64,000 bases of DNA from Halomonas sp. CH40 (GTDB taxonomy: Bacteria; Pseudomonadota; Gammaproteobacteria; Pseudomonadales; Halomonadaceae). The notes beneath the pieces are model-generated. The model had not been told where the DNA came from. It saw only the letters and a list, made by a program, of their open reading frames with translations, and did not search any database. The translations under genes were made by a program, and so were the position numbers. This document shows, in pieces, positions 55,180-64,000 of the stretch (positions are counted from its first letter, which is position 1; each line of letters begins with the position of its first letter). Location: the NCBI GenBank assembly GCA_041875495.1, contig CP112982.1, forward strand, positions 1,736,001 through 1,800,000, read 5' to 3'.

Positions 55180-56142
55180 TCAGGCAGACTCTTTCCAAGC
55201 CTGAATATTCTCAGCTGTCAGCCTGACAATATTTTGCCTTGCTTCCGGTGTGATCCAGGCGTTATGCGGCGTGACGATAAGGTTTAAGGGGGCTGCCTGG
55301 CCTGTAGCGCCAGCGTGTAAAGCATCGAGTAGCGGGTGACCGTTTCGGGGTGGCTCTTCAGGTAGTACATCCACGGCCAGGCCGCCTAGCTGACCCGCCT
55401 TAAGAGCCTCTAACGCGGCCACTTCATCAACAATGCCTCCGCGCGCGCAGTTGACCAGCAGCAGTGATGACTTGGCATTTGCCAACCGCTCACCATTTAT
55501 CAGGTGGCGGGTATTTGCATTCAGCGGGCAGTGCAGGCTGATAATATCTGCTTGTGGAAGCAGGTCATCCAGAGATGGGCGTGCGTCATTTGCCTCATTG
55601 CCGGGGCGGGCGGCAAAACTGACCTTCATTCCGAAGGCTTCAGCCAAGCGCGCGACCTCGCTACCCAATTCACCTTTTCCCACCATGACAAGCTGTTTGC
55701 CAGCAAGCTGAACGGTGGGATGATCCTGGAGGCAGAAAAATGCGCTTTGCTGCCATTTACCCTTAGCAATATCGGCCTGGTATAGCGGCAGGCGGTTAGC
55801 CAGGGTAAGCATCAGCATCAGGGTGTGCTGGGAGACACTGGCCGTGCCGTAAGCGTTCACGTTCATGACCTCTATGCTATGCGCCTTGGCAGCATCAAGA
55901 TCAATATTATTGAGGCCGGTGGCCAATACACAGATCAGGCGTAAGCGAGGCAGCGCCTGTAAGGTGTCAGCATCGATGATCACCTTGTTGACGATTGCAA
56001 TATCGGCATCCTGTAAGCGCTCTCTGGCCTGCTGTGGGGTGCTTTGCTGATAAACGTCAAGCTGATTCACTTGGCTTTCAATGGCAGTAAGATCAATATC
56101 TGGTCCCAGGCTTTCGGCATCGAGAATGACGGCATTAGCCAT
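55180..56142 (-). CDS. D-2-hydroxyacid dehydrogenase (glycerate/hydroxypyruvate reductase-like)
   Basis: A 320-residue NAD(P)-dependent dehydrogenase. The dinucleotide motif GxGxxG is GKGELG (155-160), and the catalytic triad is R234 (NCARGG), E263 (LPEEP) and H293 (TPHNAW). The fold matches the D-isomer group containing glycerate dehydrogenase HprA. A lysine in the second position of the GxGxxG motif is unremarkable. The physiological substrate (hydroxypyruvate, glyoxylate or other 2-oxoacid) is not determined by the sequence. Confidence 0.88.
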   Translation of the reverse strand: MANAVILDAESLGPDIDLTAIESQVNQLDVYQQSTPQQARERLQDADIAIVNKVIIDADTLQALPRLRLICVLATGLNNIDLDAAKAHSIEVMNVNAYGTASVSQHTLMLMLTLANRLPLYQADIAKGKWQQSAFFCLQDHPTVQLAGKQLVMVGKGELGSEVARLAEAFGMKVSFAARPGNEANDARPSLDDLLPQADIISLHCPLNANTRHLINGERLANAKSSLLLVNCARGGIVDEVAALEALKAGQLGGLAVDVLPEEPPRNGHPLLDALHAGATGQAAPLNLIVTPHNAWITPEARQNIVRLTAENIQAWKESA

Positions 56143-56191
56143 TTATATGTCCTTTCATGTTATTCAGGTATGTTTTATGTAGTGCTTAACC

Positions 56192-56222
56192 TTGCTCGCC
56201 AGGGGCAACAAAAGGGTATAAT
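56192..56222 (+). promoter_or_regulatory. Candidate promoter for fmdB-aspS
   Basis: A perfect -10 TATAAT (56217-56222) is preceded 19 bases upstream by TTGCTC (56192-56197), a loose -35. It lies 130 bases before the FmdB-like gene and faces the fmdB-aspS pair. Confidence 0.4.
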
Positions 56223-56351
56223 ACGTTCGCTTGATTATTTGCCATCTTGGAATTTCTCCGGCTGGCCGCATATACACAATGGCAGACCCTATGAATGCCA
56301 TCACTTTGTCTTTGCTTCGATTTTCATGCGTTGATAACAGGAGTTTATAAC

Positions 56352-56633
56352 ATGCCCATCTATGAATACGAGTGCAAGGCCTGCGGCCAGCGTTTGGAAA
56401 AACTGCAGAAAATGAGCGCAGACCCGCTGACCCAATGTCCAGAGTGTAAACAGGATACCCTGTCGCGTCTGGTGTCGGCAGCAGGCTTTCGCCTGGCCGG
56501 AGGCGGATGGTATGAGACCGATTTCAAAACGGGTAGCAAGAAGAACCTGGTGGCTGACAAGTCCGACGGCACCTCTACCCAGAAGACTAGCACAGACAAA
56601 GGCTCAGCCAAGAACAGTGATGCTGCCGCCTGA
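56352..56633 (+). CDS. FmdB-family zinc ribbon protein
   Basis: A 93-residue protein with a single N-terminal zinc ribbon: MPIYEYECKACGQRLE (CxxC) and QCPECK (CxxC), then a low-complexity, Ser/Thr/Lys-rich tail (GTSTQKTSTDKGSAKNSDAAA). FmdB proteins were named for a regulator of formamidase, but most are of unknown function. It precedes aspS by 70 bases. The ATG at 56352 agrees with the family start MPIYEY; upstream codons are leader. Confidence 0.9.
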   Translation: MPIYEYECKACGQRLEKLQKMSADPLTQCPECKQDTLSRLVSAAGFRLAGGGWYETDFKTGSKKNLVADKSDGTSTQKTSTDKGSAKNSDAAA

Positions 56634-56703
56634 TAGCGCATCATTGGCTATAAAGCCTGCCCAAACGTAATTTTATTAGCCACGAAACAGAACAGGATTT
56701 GAC

Positions 56704-58482
56704 ATGCGCAGCCATTATTGCGGCCAGCTGAACGAAACATTGGTGGATCAAACGGTTACCGTTTGCGGCTGGGTACACCGCCGCCGTGACCACGGTGGGG
56801 TGATTTTCCTCGATATGCGTGACCGTGATGGGATTGCGCAATTTGTTGTGGACCCTGATACCGCCGAAGCATTCGCCCATGCCGACCGTGCCCGTAGTGA
56901 ATATGTGCTGCGCGTGACAGGCCGCGTACGTCTGCGTCCTGAAGGCACCCAGAATCCCAACATGCCCACCGGCATGATTGAGGTTCTGGCCAAGGAAGTC
57001 GAAGTGCTGAATGCCGCCGCCACGCCGCCTTTCCAGCTTGATGAGCATGGTAAGGTAGGCGAAGAAGTACGTCTCAAGCACCGCTATATTGATCTGCGTC
57101 GTCCGGAGATGATTGAAAAGCTGCGTCTGCGTTCGCGTATCTCGCACAATGTGCGGGCCTACCTCGAAAACCAGGGTTTTCTGGATATCGAAACCCCGGT
57201 ATTGACTCGGGCCACACCGGAAGGCGCCAGGGACTATCTGGTACCCAGCCGTACCCATGCGGGCAGTTTCTTTGCGCTTCCCCAGTCTCCGCAGCTTTTC
57301 AAGCAGCTGCTGATGGTGGCCGGTTTTGATCGCTACTACCAGATTGCCAAGTGCTTCCGCGATGAAGATCTACGCGCCGATCGTCAGCCAGAATTCACCC
57401 AGATTGATATCGAGGCATCGTTTGTCAGCGAAGATGACATCATGTCGATTACCGAAGACATGATCCGTCAGCTGTTTAATGATGTGCTGGATGTCGAATT
57501 GCCGGTTTTCCCGCGGATGACCTGGCATGATGCCATGCAGCGTTTTGGCTCCGACAAACCTGATCTGCGTATTCCGCTGGAATTGACCGATATTGACGAT
57601 CTGATGAAGCAGGTCGACTTCAAGGTGTTCTCAGGCCCTGCCAACGCTGAGGATGGCCGAGTGGCTGCCCTTAAAGTGGCGGGCGGTGCCAGCCTGTCGC
57701 GCAAGGTAATCGACGAATATACCAAGTTTGTCGGCATCTATGGCGCCAAGGGTCTCGCCTGGATCAAGGTCAACGAGCGTGCCAAAGGCATCGAAGGGCT
57801 GCAGTCGCCTATCGTCAAGTTCATGGAAAACGTGGTGGAAGAGCTGCTTGACCGCGTGGATGCCAAAGACGGTGATATCATCTTCTTTGGTGCTGACAAG
57901 GCGTCTATCGTCAATGAGGCGATGGGGGCGTTGCGCGTCAGAATTGGCGCTGATCTAGACCTTTACACCCATGAATGGGCACCGCTGTGGGTGGTTGATT
58001 TCCCGATGTTCGAAGCTGACGGCAACGGCCGTTTAAGCCCCTTGCATCACCCCTTCACTGCACCGGCCTGTTCACCGGAAGCGCTCAAGGCAGACCCGGC
58101 AGCGGCACTGTCACGCGCTTACGATATGGTGCTTAACGGCACTGAACTGGGTGGCGGCTCACTGCGTATCCATGACCAGACCATGCAAAGCACTGTCTTT
58201 GACATCCTTGGCATCGGTGAAGAAGAAGCCCGTGAGAAGTTTGGCTTCCTGCTGGACGCCTTGCATTATGGCGCGCCGCCCCATGGTGGCCTGGCCTTTG
58301 GCCTGGATCGCCTGGTGATGTTGATGACCGGAGCGACCACTATTCGCGAAGTCATTGCCTTCCCGAAAACCCAGAGCGCGGCTTGCCTGATGACAGATGC
58401 ACCGGGAGATGTCAGCACCGAGCAGCTTAAAGAGCTCAATATTCGTCTGCGTCAGAAAGCCAAGGCTGACGCCAGCGAATAA
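56704..58482 (+). CDS. aspS: Aspartyl-tRNA synthetase AspS
   Basis: A 592-residue class II synthetase of the bacterial type. The N-terminal OB-fold ([24 protein letters not shown]) binds the anticodon; motif 2 [18 protein letters not shown] and motif 3 [11 protein letters not shown] form the catalytic site; the bacterial-type GAD insertion lies in between. Length matches the family. It follows the FmdB-like gene, and a terminator separates it from ruvC. Whether it is discriminating or also charges tRNA-Asn was not tested. Confidence 0.97.
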   Translation: MRSHYCGQLNETLVDQTVTVCGWVHRRRDHGGVIFLDMRDRDGIAQFVVDPDTAEAFAHADRARSEYVLRVTGRVRLRPEGTQNPNMPTGMIEVLAKEVEVLNAAATPPFQLDEHGKVGEEVRLKHRYIDLRRPEMIEKLRLRSRISHNVRAYLENQGFLDIETPVLTRATPEGARDYLVPSRTHAGSFFALPQSPQLFKQLLMVAGFDRYYQIAKCFRDEDLRADRQPEFTQIDIEASFVSEDDIMSITEDMIRQLFNDVLDVELPVFPRMTWHDAMQRFGSDKPDLRIPLELTDIDDLMKQVDFKVFSGPANAEDGRVAALKVAGGASLSRKVIDEYTKFVGIYGAKGLAWIKVNERAKGIEGLQSPIVKFMENVVEELLDRVDAKDGDIIFFGADKASIVNEAMGALRVRIGADLDLYTHEWAPLWVVDFPMFEADGNGRLSPLHHPFTAPACSPEALKADPAAALSRAYDMVLNGTELGGGSLRIHDQTMQSTVFDILGIGEEEAREKFGFLLDALHYGAPPHGGLAFGLDRLVMLMTGATTIREVIAFPKTQSAACLMTDAPGDVSTEQLKELNIRLRQKAKADASE

Positions 58483-58518
58483 GCTATGTCTTGGACGCTG
58501 TCCTGAGTTTCTGAATTG

Positions 58519-58548
58519 CACCGACGTCAAATGGCGTCGGTGTTTTTT
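58519..58548 (+). terminator. Intrinsic terminator of aspS
   Basis: CACCGACG (58519-58526) pairs with CGTCGGTG (58535-58542) around an 8-base loop and is followed by six T (58543-58548). Confidence 0.85.
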
Positions 58549-58634
58549 CAGCCATTTATTGTGTATCTCGATAGTCATTTTGGATAAACCGTCATGAAAC
58601 AGCAACCAACCTCGTGTTAACCAAAGAGTTAACC

Positions 58635-59159
58635 GTGCGTATTCTGGGCATTGATCCAGGCTCGCGGATTACCGGTTATGGCGTCATTGATGTCCACCAC
58701 GGTCAGCCTGTTTACGTGGCGAGCGGCTGTATTCGCACTACCGATAGCGCTCTGGAGCAGCGCCTGGCGCAGATCTATGCGGGCTTAAGCGAAGTTATTG
58801 GCCAGCATCGGCCTAATGCGGTAGCCGTTGAGCGAGTGTTTTTGGCCAAGAATGCCGATTCAGCGCTCAAGCTAGGGCAGGCCAGGGGAGCGGCGCTGGT
58901 GTGTATGGCTAACCACGGCCTGGCGATCAATGAATATGCCGCTCGTCAGATCAAGCAGACCGTGACCGGCCAGGGTGGCGCTGACAAGCTACAGGTACAG
59001 CATATGGTTACGGCGCTGCTGAAGCTACCGAGTACGCCCCAGGCAGACGCCGCCGATGCCCTGGCGATTGCCGTGACAGATGCTTATTCCCGCAGCGGGC
59101 TTTGGGTACCTGCTCCACAGCGTCGCACCCGCCGAAGCAGTGGACGCTGGCGGTTATAA
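58635..59159 (+). CDS. ruvC: Holliday junction resolvase RuvC
   Basis: A 174-residue resolvase that cuts Holliday junctions. With the GTG at 58635 as start, the acidic active-site residues fall at D7, E66, D138 and D141, the same numbers as in E. coli RuvC. This, and the AAAGAG 7 bases upstream, favour this start over the GTG at 58614, which would add seven residues. It heads ruvC-ruvA-ruvB; 118 bases separate it from ruvA. Confidence 0.96.
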   Translation: MRILGIDPGSRITGYGVIDVHHGQPVYVASGCIRTTDSALEQRLAQIYAGLSEVIGQHRPNAVAVERVFLAKNADSALKLGQARGAALVCMANHGLAINEYAARQIKQTVTGQGGADKLQVQHMVTALLKLPSTPQADAADALAIAVTDAYSRSGLWVPAPQRRTRRSSGRWRL

Positions 59160-59277
59160 AAGAGCGGCCTTAAATATGCCCATCGGGCAATGAACTGGCT
59201 ATCTGTACAGATAAACTTTATATTGGCAGGCATCAAAAAACACGTGATCTTTGCCTTGCTAAGGAGTGGGTAACCCT

Positions 59278-59883
59278 ATGATTGGACGCCTGACAGGGCA
59301 GTTGCTGCAAAAGCAGCCACCGTGGATTGTAATTGATGTGCATGGCGTCGGGTATGAACTCGAAGCGTCAATGACTGCACTGGTGGCGCTACCTTCCGTG
59401 GGTGAGCAGGTTTCCCTGTTTACCCATCTGACCGTGCGTGATGATGCCCATCTGCTGTATGGTTTCGTGCGGGAACAGGAACGCGCGCTGTTCCGTGCCT
59501 TGATAAAAGTCAACGGTGTAGGGCCCAAGCTGGCCTTGGCAATTCTGTCCGGGATGGATGAAGATGCCTTCATGCGCTGCATCCGCGATGACGACAGCAA
59601 GGCGCTGACCCGTTTGCCCGGTGTTGGCAAGAAAACCGCAGAACGCCTGATTATCGAAATGCGCGACCGCTTTCCAGAATGGGAACAAACTTCCAGCGAA
59701 CCCTCACTGCTTGACCCGCAAGCCAATCCCCAGCACCGCAATGCTTTGGCAGATGCGGAGTCAGCCCTGGTCAGTCTTGGCTATAAGCCTACCGAAGCAG
59801 CAAAAATGCTGTCAGGCCTGGAGGCAGATCAGCCCACGGAAGCCTTGATTAAAGCGGCGTTGACCCAGCGTATGAGTAGCTAA
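59278..59883 (+). CDS. ruvA: Holliday junction branch-migration protein RuvA
   Basis: A 201-residue DNA-binding protein that forms tetramers on Holliday junctions and loads RuvB. Features: N-terminal OB-fold [13 protein letters not shown], two helix-hairpin-helix motifs ([26 protein letters not shown]) and a C-terminal RuvB-contact domain ([15 protein letters not shown]). The ATG at 59278 matches the family start. It is 18 bases from ruvB. Confidence 0.96.
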   Translation: MIGRLTGQLLQKQPPWIVIDVHGVGYELEASMTALVALPSVGEQVSLFTHLTVRDDAHLLYGFVREQERALFRALIKVNGVGPKLALAILSGMDEDAFMRCIRDDDSKALTRLPGVGKKTAERLIIEMRDRFPEWEQTSSEPSLLDPQANPQHRNALADAESALVSLGYKPTEAAKMLSGLEADQPTEALIKAALTQRMSS

Positions 59884-59901
59884 CAATGGGTGAGGAGCAG
59901 C

Positions 59902-60939
59902 ATGCTTGAACATGATCGTCTGATTGCCGCAGCACCTGAGCAGGGTGAAGTCCGTCTGGATCACGCTATTCGTCCCAAACGCTTGGCTGACTACATTGGC
60001 CAGCCGCGTGTACGTGAACAGATGGAAATCTTTATTGGTGCGGCCAGGCTGCGGGAAGAAAGTCTTGACCATACGCTGGTATTCGGCCCTCCGGGGCTGG
60101 GGAAAACCACCTTGGCCAATATCATTGCCGCAGAAATGGGCGTTGGGCTCAAGTCAACCTCAGGGCCGGTTCTGGAACGGGCGGGCGACTTAGCGGCGAT
60201 GTTGACCAACCTGGAAGAAGGCGATGTGCTGTTCATTGATGAAATACATCGGCTTTCGCCCGTAGTAGAAGAAGTGCTTTATCCGGCCATGGAAGATTTT
60301 CAGCTCGATATCATGATTGGCGAAGGGCCTGCAGCACGCTCGATCAAGCTTGATCTGCCGCGTTTCACGCTGGTGGGCGCTACTACCCGTGCTGGGCTTT
60401 TGACATCGCCTCTGCGCGACCGTTTTGGCATTGTCCAGCGGCTGGAATTCTATAACCTTGCCGAGCTGACCGAGATTGTCACCCGTTCCGCGCGCTTGCT
60501 TGAAGTGCCTTCCACCCCGGATGGCTGCGAGGAGATCGCTAAACGCTCCCGGGGAACACCGCGGATTGCCAACCGCCTGTTAAGGCGGGTAAGGGATTAC
60601 GCCGATATCAAAGGACGTGGTGAAATCGACACGCCGATTGCCGATGCGGCACTCAATATGCTTAACGTTGATCATCACGGCCTCGACCATATGGACCGGC
60701 GCCTGCTATTGGCCATGATAGATAAATTTGACGGCGGCCCGGTCGGGGTGGATTCCCTCTCCGCGGCGATCGGTGAAGAGCGTGACACTATCGAAGATGT
60801 CATTGAACCCTATCTTATCCAGCAGGGCCTGATGATGCGCACCCCACGTGGGCGTGTGGTCACTCGCCAGGCCTGGTCGCATTTCAGTCGCGTCCCCCAT
60901 GAACAGGCCACAGACGCTGGTGGAGAAACCCGACCATGA
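59902..60939 (+). CDS. ruvB: Holliday junction branch-migration helicase RuvB
   Basis: A 345-residue AAA+ motor. Walker A GPPGLGKT is at 62-69 and Walker B includes D113 (FIDEIH). The sensor region [19 protein letters not shown] with its Arg finger and the winged helix at the C-terminus are present. GAGGAG is 8 bases upstream of the ATG. The stop overlaps the ybgC start as ATGA. Confidence 0.97.
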   Translation: MLEHDRLIAAAPEQGEVRLDHAIRPKRLADYIGQPRVREQMEIFIGAARLREESLDHTLVFGPPGLGKTTLANIIAAEMGVGLKSTSGPVLERAGDLAAMLTNLEEGDVLFIDEIHRLSPVVEEVLYPAMEDFQLDIMIGEGPAARSIKLDLPRFTLVGATTRAGLLTSPLRDRFGIVQRLEFYNLAELTEIVTRSARLLEVPSTPDGCEEIAKRSRGTPRIANRLLRRVRDYADIKGRGEIDTPIADAALNMLNVDHHGLDHMDRRLLLAMIDKFDGGPVGVDSLSAAIGEERDTIEDVIEPYLIQQGLMMRTPRGRVVTRQAWSHFSRVPHEQATDAGGETRP

Positions 60940-61346
60940 CAACAACACCCTCTTTTAGCATGCCCGTCAGGGTATATATGGAAGATACCGATGCCGGTGG
61001 AATTGTCTATTACGTCAATTATCTGAAGTTCATGGAGCGGGCGCGCAGCGAATGGTTGCGTTGTCACTGCATTAATCAACAGGCGTTGCTGGTCGAAAAT
61101 ACTCAGTTGGTGGTCTATCGTCTAACCTGCCACTATGCAAAGCCCGCACTGCTTGATGATGCCTTGACAGTGACGGCTGTGGTGACAGACGTGGGGCGCT
61201 GCAAGGCTACTTTCGAGCAAGTAGTTGAACGTGAAGGGGAACTACTTTGCAGTGCCACGGTCGAGATAGCGTGCTTGAATGCCAGAACCATGAAACCCAA
61301 GAGATGGCCAGCTCAGGTACTCAAGGTATTTAATATCAGTGAGTAA
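60936..61346 (+). CDS. ybgC: Tol-Pal-associated acyl-CoA thioesterase YbgC
   Basis: A 136-residue hot-dog fold thioesterase. The catalytic motif [20 protein letters not shown] is intact. It overlaps the ruvB stop by four bases (ATGA) and leads the Tol-Pal genes, the standard gammaproteobacterial order ybgC-tolQ-tolR-tolA-tolB. It acts in phospholipid metabolism in the cytoplasm; a tie to envelope maintenance is suggested by the operon. Confidence 0.94.
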   Translation: MTTTPSFSMPVRVYMEDTDAGGIVYYVNYLKFMERARSEWLRCHCINQQALLVENTQLVVYRLTCHYAKPALLDDALTVTAVVTDVGRCKATFEQVVEREGELLCSATVEIACLNARTMKPKRWPAQVLKVFNISE

Positions 61347-61398
61347 TGACTGATGTCAGCTAATGCCTATGATGCCTTTAGAGACGACGAGGATAACC

Positions 61399-62088
61399 GT
61401 GAACGAAAACAGTATGTCTATACCCCATTTGGTCATGAGTGCTAGTACCGTTGTCCAACTGGTCATGGTGCTCCTGGTGATCGGGTCCCTATTGTCATGG
61501 GTGGTGATCTTTCAGCGCAGCTTTGCGCTTTCACGGGCCAAATCGGCTTACCAGAAATTTGAAGAGACCTTCTGGTCAGGTGTTGATCTGAATGATCTGT
61601 ATCGGGAAATTCCAGCGGATGATCAACGTCAAGGGGCAGAGCACCTGTTTCAGGCAGGGTTTCGGGAATTTCATCGTCTGATGCCGCGCAACTCTCAGCC
61701 TGACCAGGTGCTTGAAGGGGTTCAGCGCAGTATGCGCGTCGCCTGGTCGCGGGAAGAAGAGCGCCTGACCAAGCATCTGGTCTTTCTCGCGACCGTTGCC
61801 TCTGCCAGCCCTTACATCGGCCTGTTTGGAACGGTATGGGGCATCATGGGTTCCTTTCAATCGCTTTCCATGACGCAGCAGGCCACCCTTGCCACGGTGG
61901 CGCCCTGGATTGCCGAAGCGCTTATTGCCACCGCCATGGGGCTATTTGCCGCGATTCCAGCGGTTATCTTCTATAATCGTTTATCTAACAGTTCAGCGCG
62001 CTTGCTGGGTAAGTACGAAGACTTTGCCGAGGAGTTCTACGCCATTCTGCACCGTAATCTTCAAGGGCGTGAGCCAAATACCCAGTAA
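61399..62088 (+). CDS. tolQ: Tol-Pal proton-channel subunit TolQ
   Basis: A 229-residue inner-membrane protein with three transmembrane helices (about 17-37, 135-157, 172-192), which forms the proton-driven motor with TolR. The conserved stretches [19 protein letters not shown] and [19 protein letters not shown] are family marks. The GTG at 61399 follows GAGGA by 7 bases and gives 229 residues, close to 230 in E. coli; an ATG at 61363 is a less likely alternative. Confidence 0.95.
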   Translation: MNENSMSIPHLVMSASTVVQLVMVLLVIGSLLSWVVIFQRSFALSRAKSAYQKFEETFWSGVDLNDLYREIPADDQRQGAEHLFQAGFREFHRLMPRNSQPDQVLEGVQRSMRVAWSREEERLTKHLVFLATVASASPYIGLFGTVWGIMGSFQSLSMTQQATLATVAPWIAEALIATAMGLFAAIPAVIFYNRLSNSSARLLGKYEDFAEEFYAILHRNLQGREPNTQ

Positions 62089-62100
62089 GGGAGACGTGGT

Positions 62101-62538
62101 ATGCAAGGTCCTTTTAATCGCAACAGCCAGCGTCGACCGATGGCAGAAATTAACGTTGTGCCCTTTATCGATGTCATGCTGGTGCTATTGGTAATTTTTA
62201 TGATTACGGCTCCCATGCTGACACAAGGGGTGCAGGTTGAATTGCCGCAGGTATCCTCCCAGCCGATTGATACGCCTGAAAACACTGAACCGGTGATTGT
62301 TGCGGTGGATCAGGAAGGGCAGTACCACATCACCCTCGGGGAAAGCAGCACACAGGTAACCCCTGATGAGCTTGCTCAACGGGTCGTGACAATACTCGAG
62401 CGCAGCCCTGATTCTCCTGTTCTGGTACGCGGCGACCGTAACGTGGCCTATGGGCAAATTGTTACTCTGATGAGTACGCTGCAAGGTGCCGGGGTTGAGA
62501 ACGTCGGTCTGATATCCGAGCCACCGAACAATGACTGA
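62101..62538 (+). CDS. tolR: Tol-Pal subunit TolR
   Basis: A 145-residue ExbD/TolR protein with one transmembrane helix near 17-38. The proton-pathway aspartate D24 lies in [19 protein letters not shown]. The rest is periplasmic, with [19 protein letters not shown] in the C-terminal part. The end overlaps the tolA start by 8 bases, so the two are coupled. Length is near E. coli TolR (142). Confidence 0.95.
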   Translation: MQGPFNRNSQRRPMAEINVVPFIDVMLVLLVIFMITAPMLTQGVQVELPQVSSQPIDTPENTEPVIVAVDQEGQYHITLGESSTQVTPDELAQRVVTILERSPDSPVLVRGDRNVAYGQIVTLMSTLQGAGVENVGLISEPPNND

Positions 62539-63667
62539 AGGTAAGAAAACCATCGCTCTTTTGGGCCGCAAGCGTCACAAGTCCGACGTTGGCTATGGGT
62601 TGCCATTGATTCTTGCGGTCATGCTACATGCCCTTGTCGTGGGGCTAAGTGTTATCAGCTTGCCTTCCCAGGATGACACACCGGAATCGTCATCCATTGT
62701 GCAGGCGACTTTGGTGAGTACCGAAACCTTTACCGATCAGGCCCAGCAGCCTTTTGAGCAGCCTACGGCAGATGTGCCAGAAGAAAGCCAGGAAACAACG
62801 CTGCCAGACCCTGGCCCTACGGCACAGGATATAGCCACTGAGCAAGCTGAGGCAGAAGCCGAAGCTCAGCGCCAGCGGGAAGCAGAAGCCGAGGCCCAGC
62901 GCCAGCGGGAAGCAGAAGCCGAGGCCCAACGCCAGCAAGAGGCAGAAGCCGAGGCTCAACGCCAGCGGGAAGCAGAAGCCGAGGCTCAACGCCAGCGGGA
63001 AGCTGAAGCCGAGGCCCAGCGCCAGCGGGAAGCCGAAGCCGAGGCCCAACGCCAGCGAGAAGCCGAAGCTGAGGCCCAACGCCAGCGAGAAGCCGAAGCT
63101 GAGGCCCAACGCCAGCGGGAGGCTGAAGCTGAGGCCCAGCGCCAGCGGGAGGCTGAAGCCGAGGCCCAACGCCAGCGGGAAGCCGAAGCTGAGGCCCAGC
63201 GCCAGCAAGAGGCAGAAGCCGAGGCTCAACGCCAGCGGGAGGCGGAAGCCCAACGCCAGCGAGAGGCGGAAGTCGAAGCTCAACGCCAGCGGGAAGCCGA
63301 AGCCCAGCGCCAGCGAGAGGCCGAAGAAGCGCGTCGCGCCGCTGAACTGGCTGAAAGAGCACGTCAAGCTGAAGAGGCGCAAAACAGCTTTACCAACATA
63401 GTAAAAAATCTGGTGGAACAGACATGGATCATTCCGCCTGGAGCCAGCAATAATGCTGCGGTGACACTAAGCATTCGTCTGGGTCCATCGGGAGAGGTCC
63501 TGGCGACGTCAGTGGTTTCATCCAGTGGCGATGGAAGTTTTGACCGTTCTGCCCAGCAGGCTGTCGAACAGGCGGCGCCCTTCAGTGAGCTCCGCGATGT
63601 ACCTGCTGAATTTCAACGCAATCTGCGCCAGTTCAATCTGCGCTTTACTCCGGGGGATGTTCGCTGA
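62531..63667 (+). CDS. tolA: Tol-Pal envelope protein TolA with long repeat domain
   Basis: A 378-residue protein. Domain I has a transmembrane helix at about 22-44 (with the YGLPLILAVMLHALVVGLS pattern), domain II is a long charged helix (residues about 85-285) and domain III (about 290-378, containing WIIPPGASNNAAV) binds TolB and Pal at the outer membrane. The helical domain contains 16 decapeptide-like units of EAEAEAQRQR type (residues 107-262). E. coli TolA has a longer, less regular helix. The stop shares its last base with the start of tolB. Confidence 0.93.
   Translation: MTEGKKTIALLGRKRHKSDVGYGLPLILAVMLHALVVGLSVISLPSQDDTPESSSIVQATLVSTETFTDQAQQPFEQPTADVPEESQETTLPDPGPTAQDIATEQAEAEAEAQRQREAEAEAQRQREAEAEAQRQQEAEAEAQRQREAEAEAQRQREAEAEAQRQREAEAEAQRQREAEAEAQRQREAEAEAQRQREAEAEAQRQREAEAEAQRQREAEAEAQRQQEAEAEAQRQREAEAQRQREAEVEAQRQREAEAQRQREAEEARRAAELAERARQAEEAQNSFTNIVKNLVEQTWIIPPGASNNAAVTLSIRLGPSGEVLATSVVSSSGDGSFDRSAQQAVEQAAPFSELRDVPAEFQRNLRQFNLRFTPGDVR
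62849..63316 (+). repeat. 30-bp tandem repeat array in tolA (16 units)
   Basis: Thirteen full 30-bp units run without interruption from 62849 to 63238, then units of 24, 30 and 24 bp to 63316. The unit encodes EAEAEAQRQR, with QQ endings in units 3 and 12. Units 4 and 13 appear identical in DNA, as if a larger block had been copied. All unit lengths are multiples of three, so the frame is kept. Confidence 0.95.
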
Positions 63668-64000
63668 TGTCAATGTTAAGACGAATAGGGATGTTGTTGG
63701 CTTTGTGTCTGTTGAGCAGCACAGCGTATGCTAACCTCACCATCGAGATTACGCGGGGCAGTGACCGTGCCTTGCCGATTGGCGTTGTGCCTTTTGAACA
63801 GAGTAACCTGTCTGAGGACGTGGCCCAGATTATTCAGGATGACCTGCAGCGCAGTGGCTATTTTGATCCTCTGGCACGTAGCGCCATGTTCGAACAGCCA
63901 GCCCGTGCCGACGAGGTGGAATTTGGCCCTTGGCGGTCCCTGGATGTTCGCTATCTGGTGGTCGGGAATGTCGAAGAAACGGCTGATGGATACCGGGTTA
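63667..64000 (+). CDS. tolB: Tol-Pal translocation protein TolB (N-terminal part)
   Basis: The start ATG at 63667 overlaps the tolA stop (TGATG) and the frame is open to the right edge, giving about 111 residues. A signal peptide is clear: basic MSMLRRIG, hydrophobic LLALCLLS, cleavage near AYA-NL. The mature start NLTIEITRGSDRALPIGVVPF matches the N-terminal TolB domain that docks on TolA. The beta-propeller lies beyond the window. Confidence 0.93.
   Translation, partial: MSMLRRIGMLLALCLLSSTAYANLTIEITRGSDRALPIGVVPFEQSNLSEDVAQIIQDDLQRSGYFDPLARSAMFEQPARADEVEFGPWRSLDVRYLVVGNVEETADGYRV

Noticed and set aside
58585..58620. Short ORF (8 codons) just before ruvC that could be a leader peptide
   Set aside because: No ribosome site, no regulatory codon run, and it overlaps the likely ruvC leader by chance.
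58614..58634. GTG at 58614 as ruvC start
   Set aside because: It lacks a ribosome site; the GTG at 58635 gives the E. coli residue numbering of all four catalytic acids.
62690..63382. Long minus-strand open frames (about 230 and 181 codons) opposite the tolA repeats
   Set aside because: They are low-complexity shadows of the 30-bp repeat; no start site, homology or ribosome site supports them.

Overview
The window looks like a stretch of the core chromosome of a gammaproteobacterium, probably of the Halomonadaceae (Halomonas type). This is inferred from protein resemblance and from gene order such as aspS-ruvC-ruvA-ruvB-ybgC-tolQRAB; no 16S rRNA gene is present to prove it. Coding density is high, genes lie on both strands, and most families are housekeeping. 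Only 1968-6253 looks accessory.

Layout. 1-1903: end of a NitT/TauT-type ABC importer (binding protein, ATPase, permease). 1968-6253: a RES/Xre toxin-antitoxin pair with a visible operator, and a 1056-residue protein joining a PLD-type nuclease, an SF2 helicase and a DUF3427-like tail, which I read as a small defence island. 6347-12600: an FtsH-family protease, a PAS-GGDEF-EAL protein whose GGDEF is degenerate, and an Aer-like chemoreceptor ending in a CheR/CheB tether-like pentapeptide. 12842-17727: tRNA-Pro(GGG), ybiT, an LrgAB pair, arfB and ppnN. 17855-25475: a LysR regulator and a glycine cleavage system split into gcvHP (minus) and gcvT (plus) on either side of a sodium:amino-acid symporter. 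25490-32632: a degenerate LytM lipoprotein, yihG, and a CoA-transferase/3-hydroxybutyrate dehydrogenase block interrupted by a DUF1338-like gene, grxA and a HybE-like gene. 32735-35052: a RegB/RegA (RoxS/RoxR) redox two-component system. 35255-37951: pyrC, mtnN, folD. 38061-38673: a tRNA operon Pro(TGG)-Arg(TCT)-His-His. 39189-45244: an amino-acid oxidase, a YjfB-like protein, prfC, tatD, ygfZ, an HMA-like protein and an OsmC protein. 45283-48137: uvrB-nei, a compact repair operon. 48364-56142: a class I fumarase, cardiolipin synthase, a LysR regulator, an NMN adenylyltransferase/Nudix protein, a YihY protein, acylphosphatase and a 2-hydroxyacid dehydrogenase. 56352-64000: fmdB-like gene, aspS, ruvCAB, ybgC and tolQRA, then the start of tolB.

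Genes that work together include the glycine cleavage genes and their neighbouring symporter, the ketone-body genes (CoA transferase A/B plus bdhA), the RegBA pair, the Holliday-junction RuvCAB machine, and the Tol-Pal cell-envelope complex. The TolA helical domain is encoded by 16 near-identical 30-bp units.

No CRISPR array, prophage, insertion sequence or rRNA operon was seen. The best candidates for something less described are the PLD-helicase-DUF3427 protein, the 17-bp tandem repeat that contains the start codon of the ABC permease, a 10-C tract upstream of ftsH, and several catalytic domains that have lost key residues (GGDEF, Nudix, LytM, DUF1338-like).
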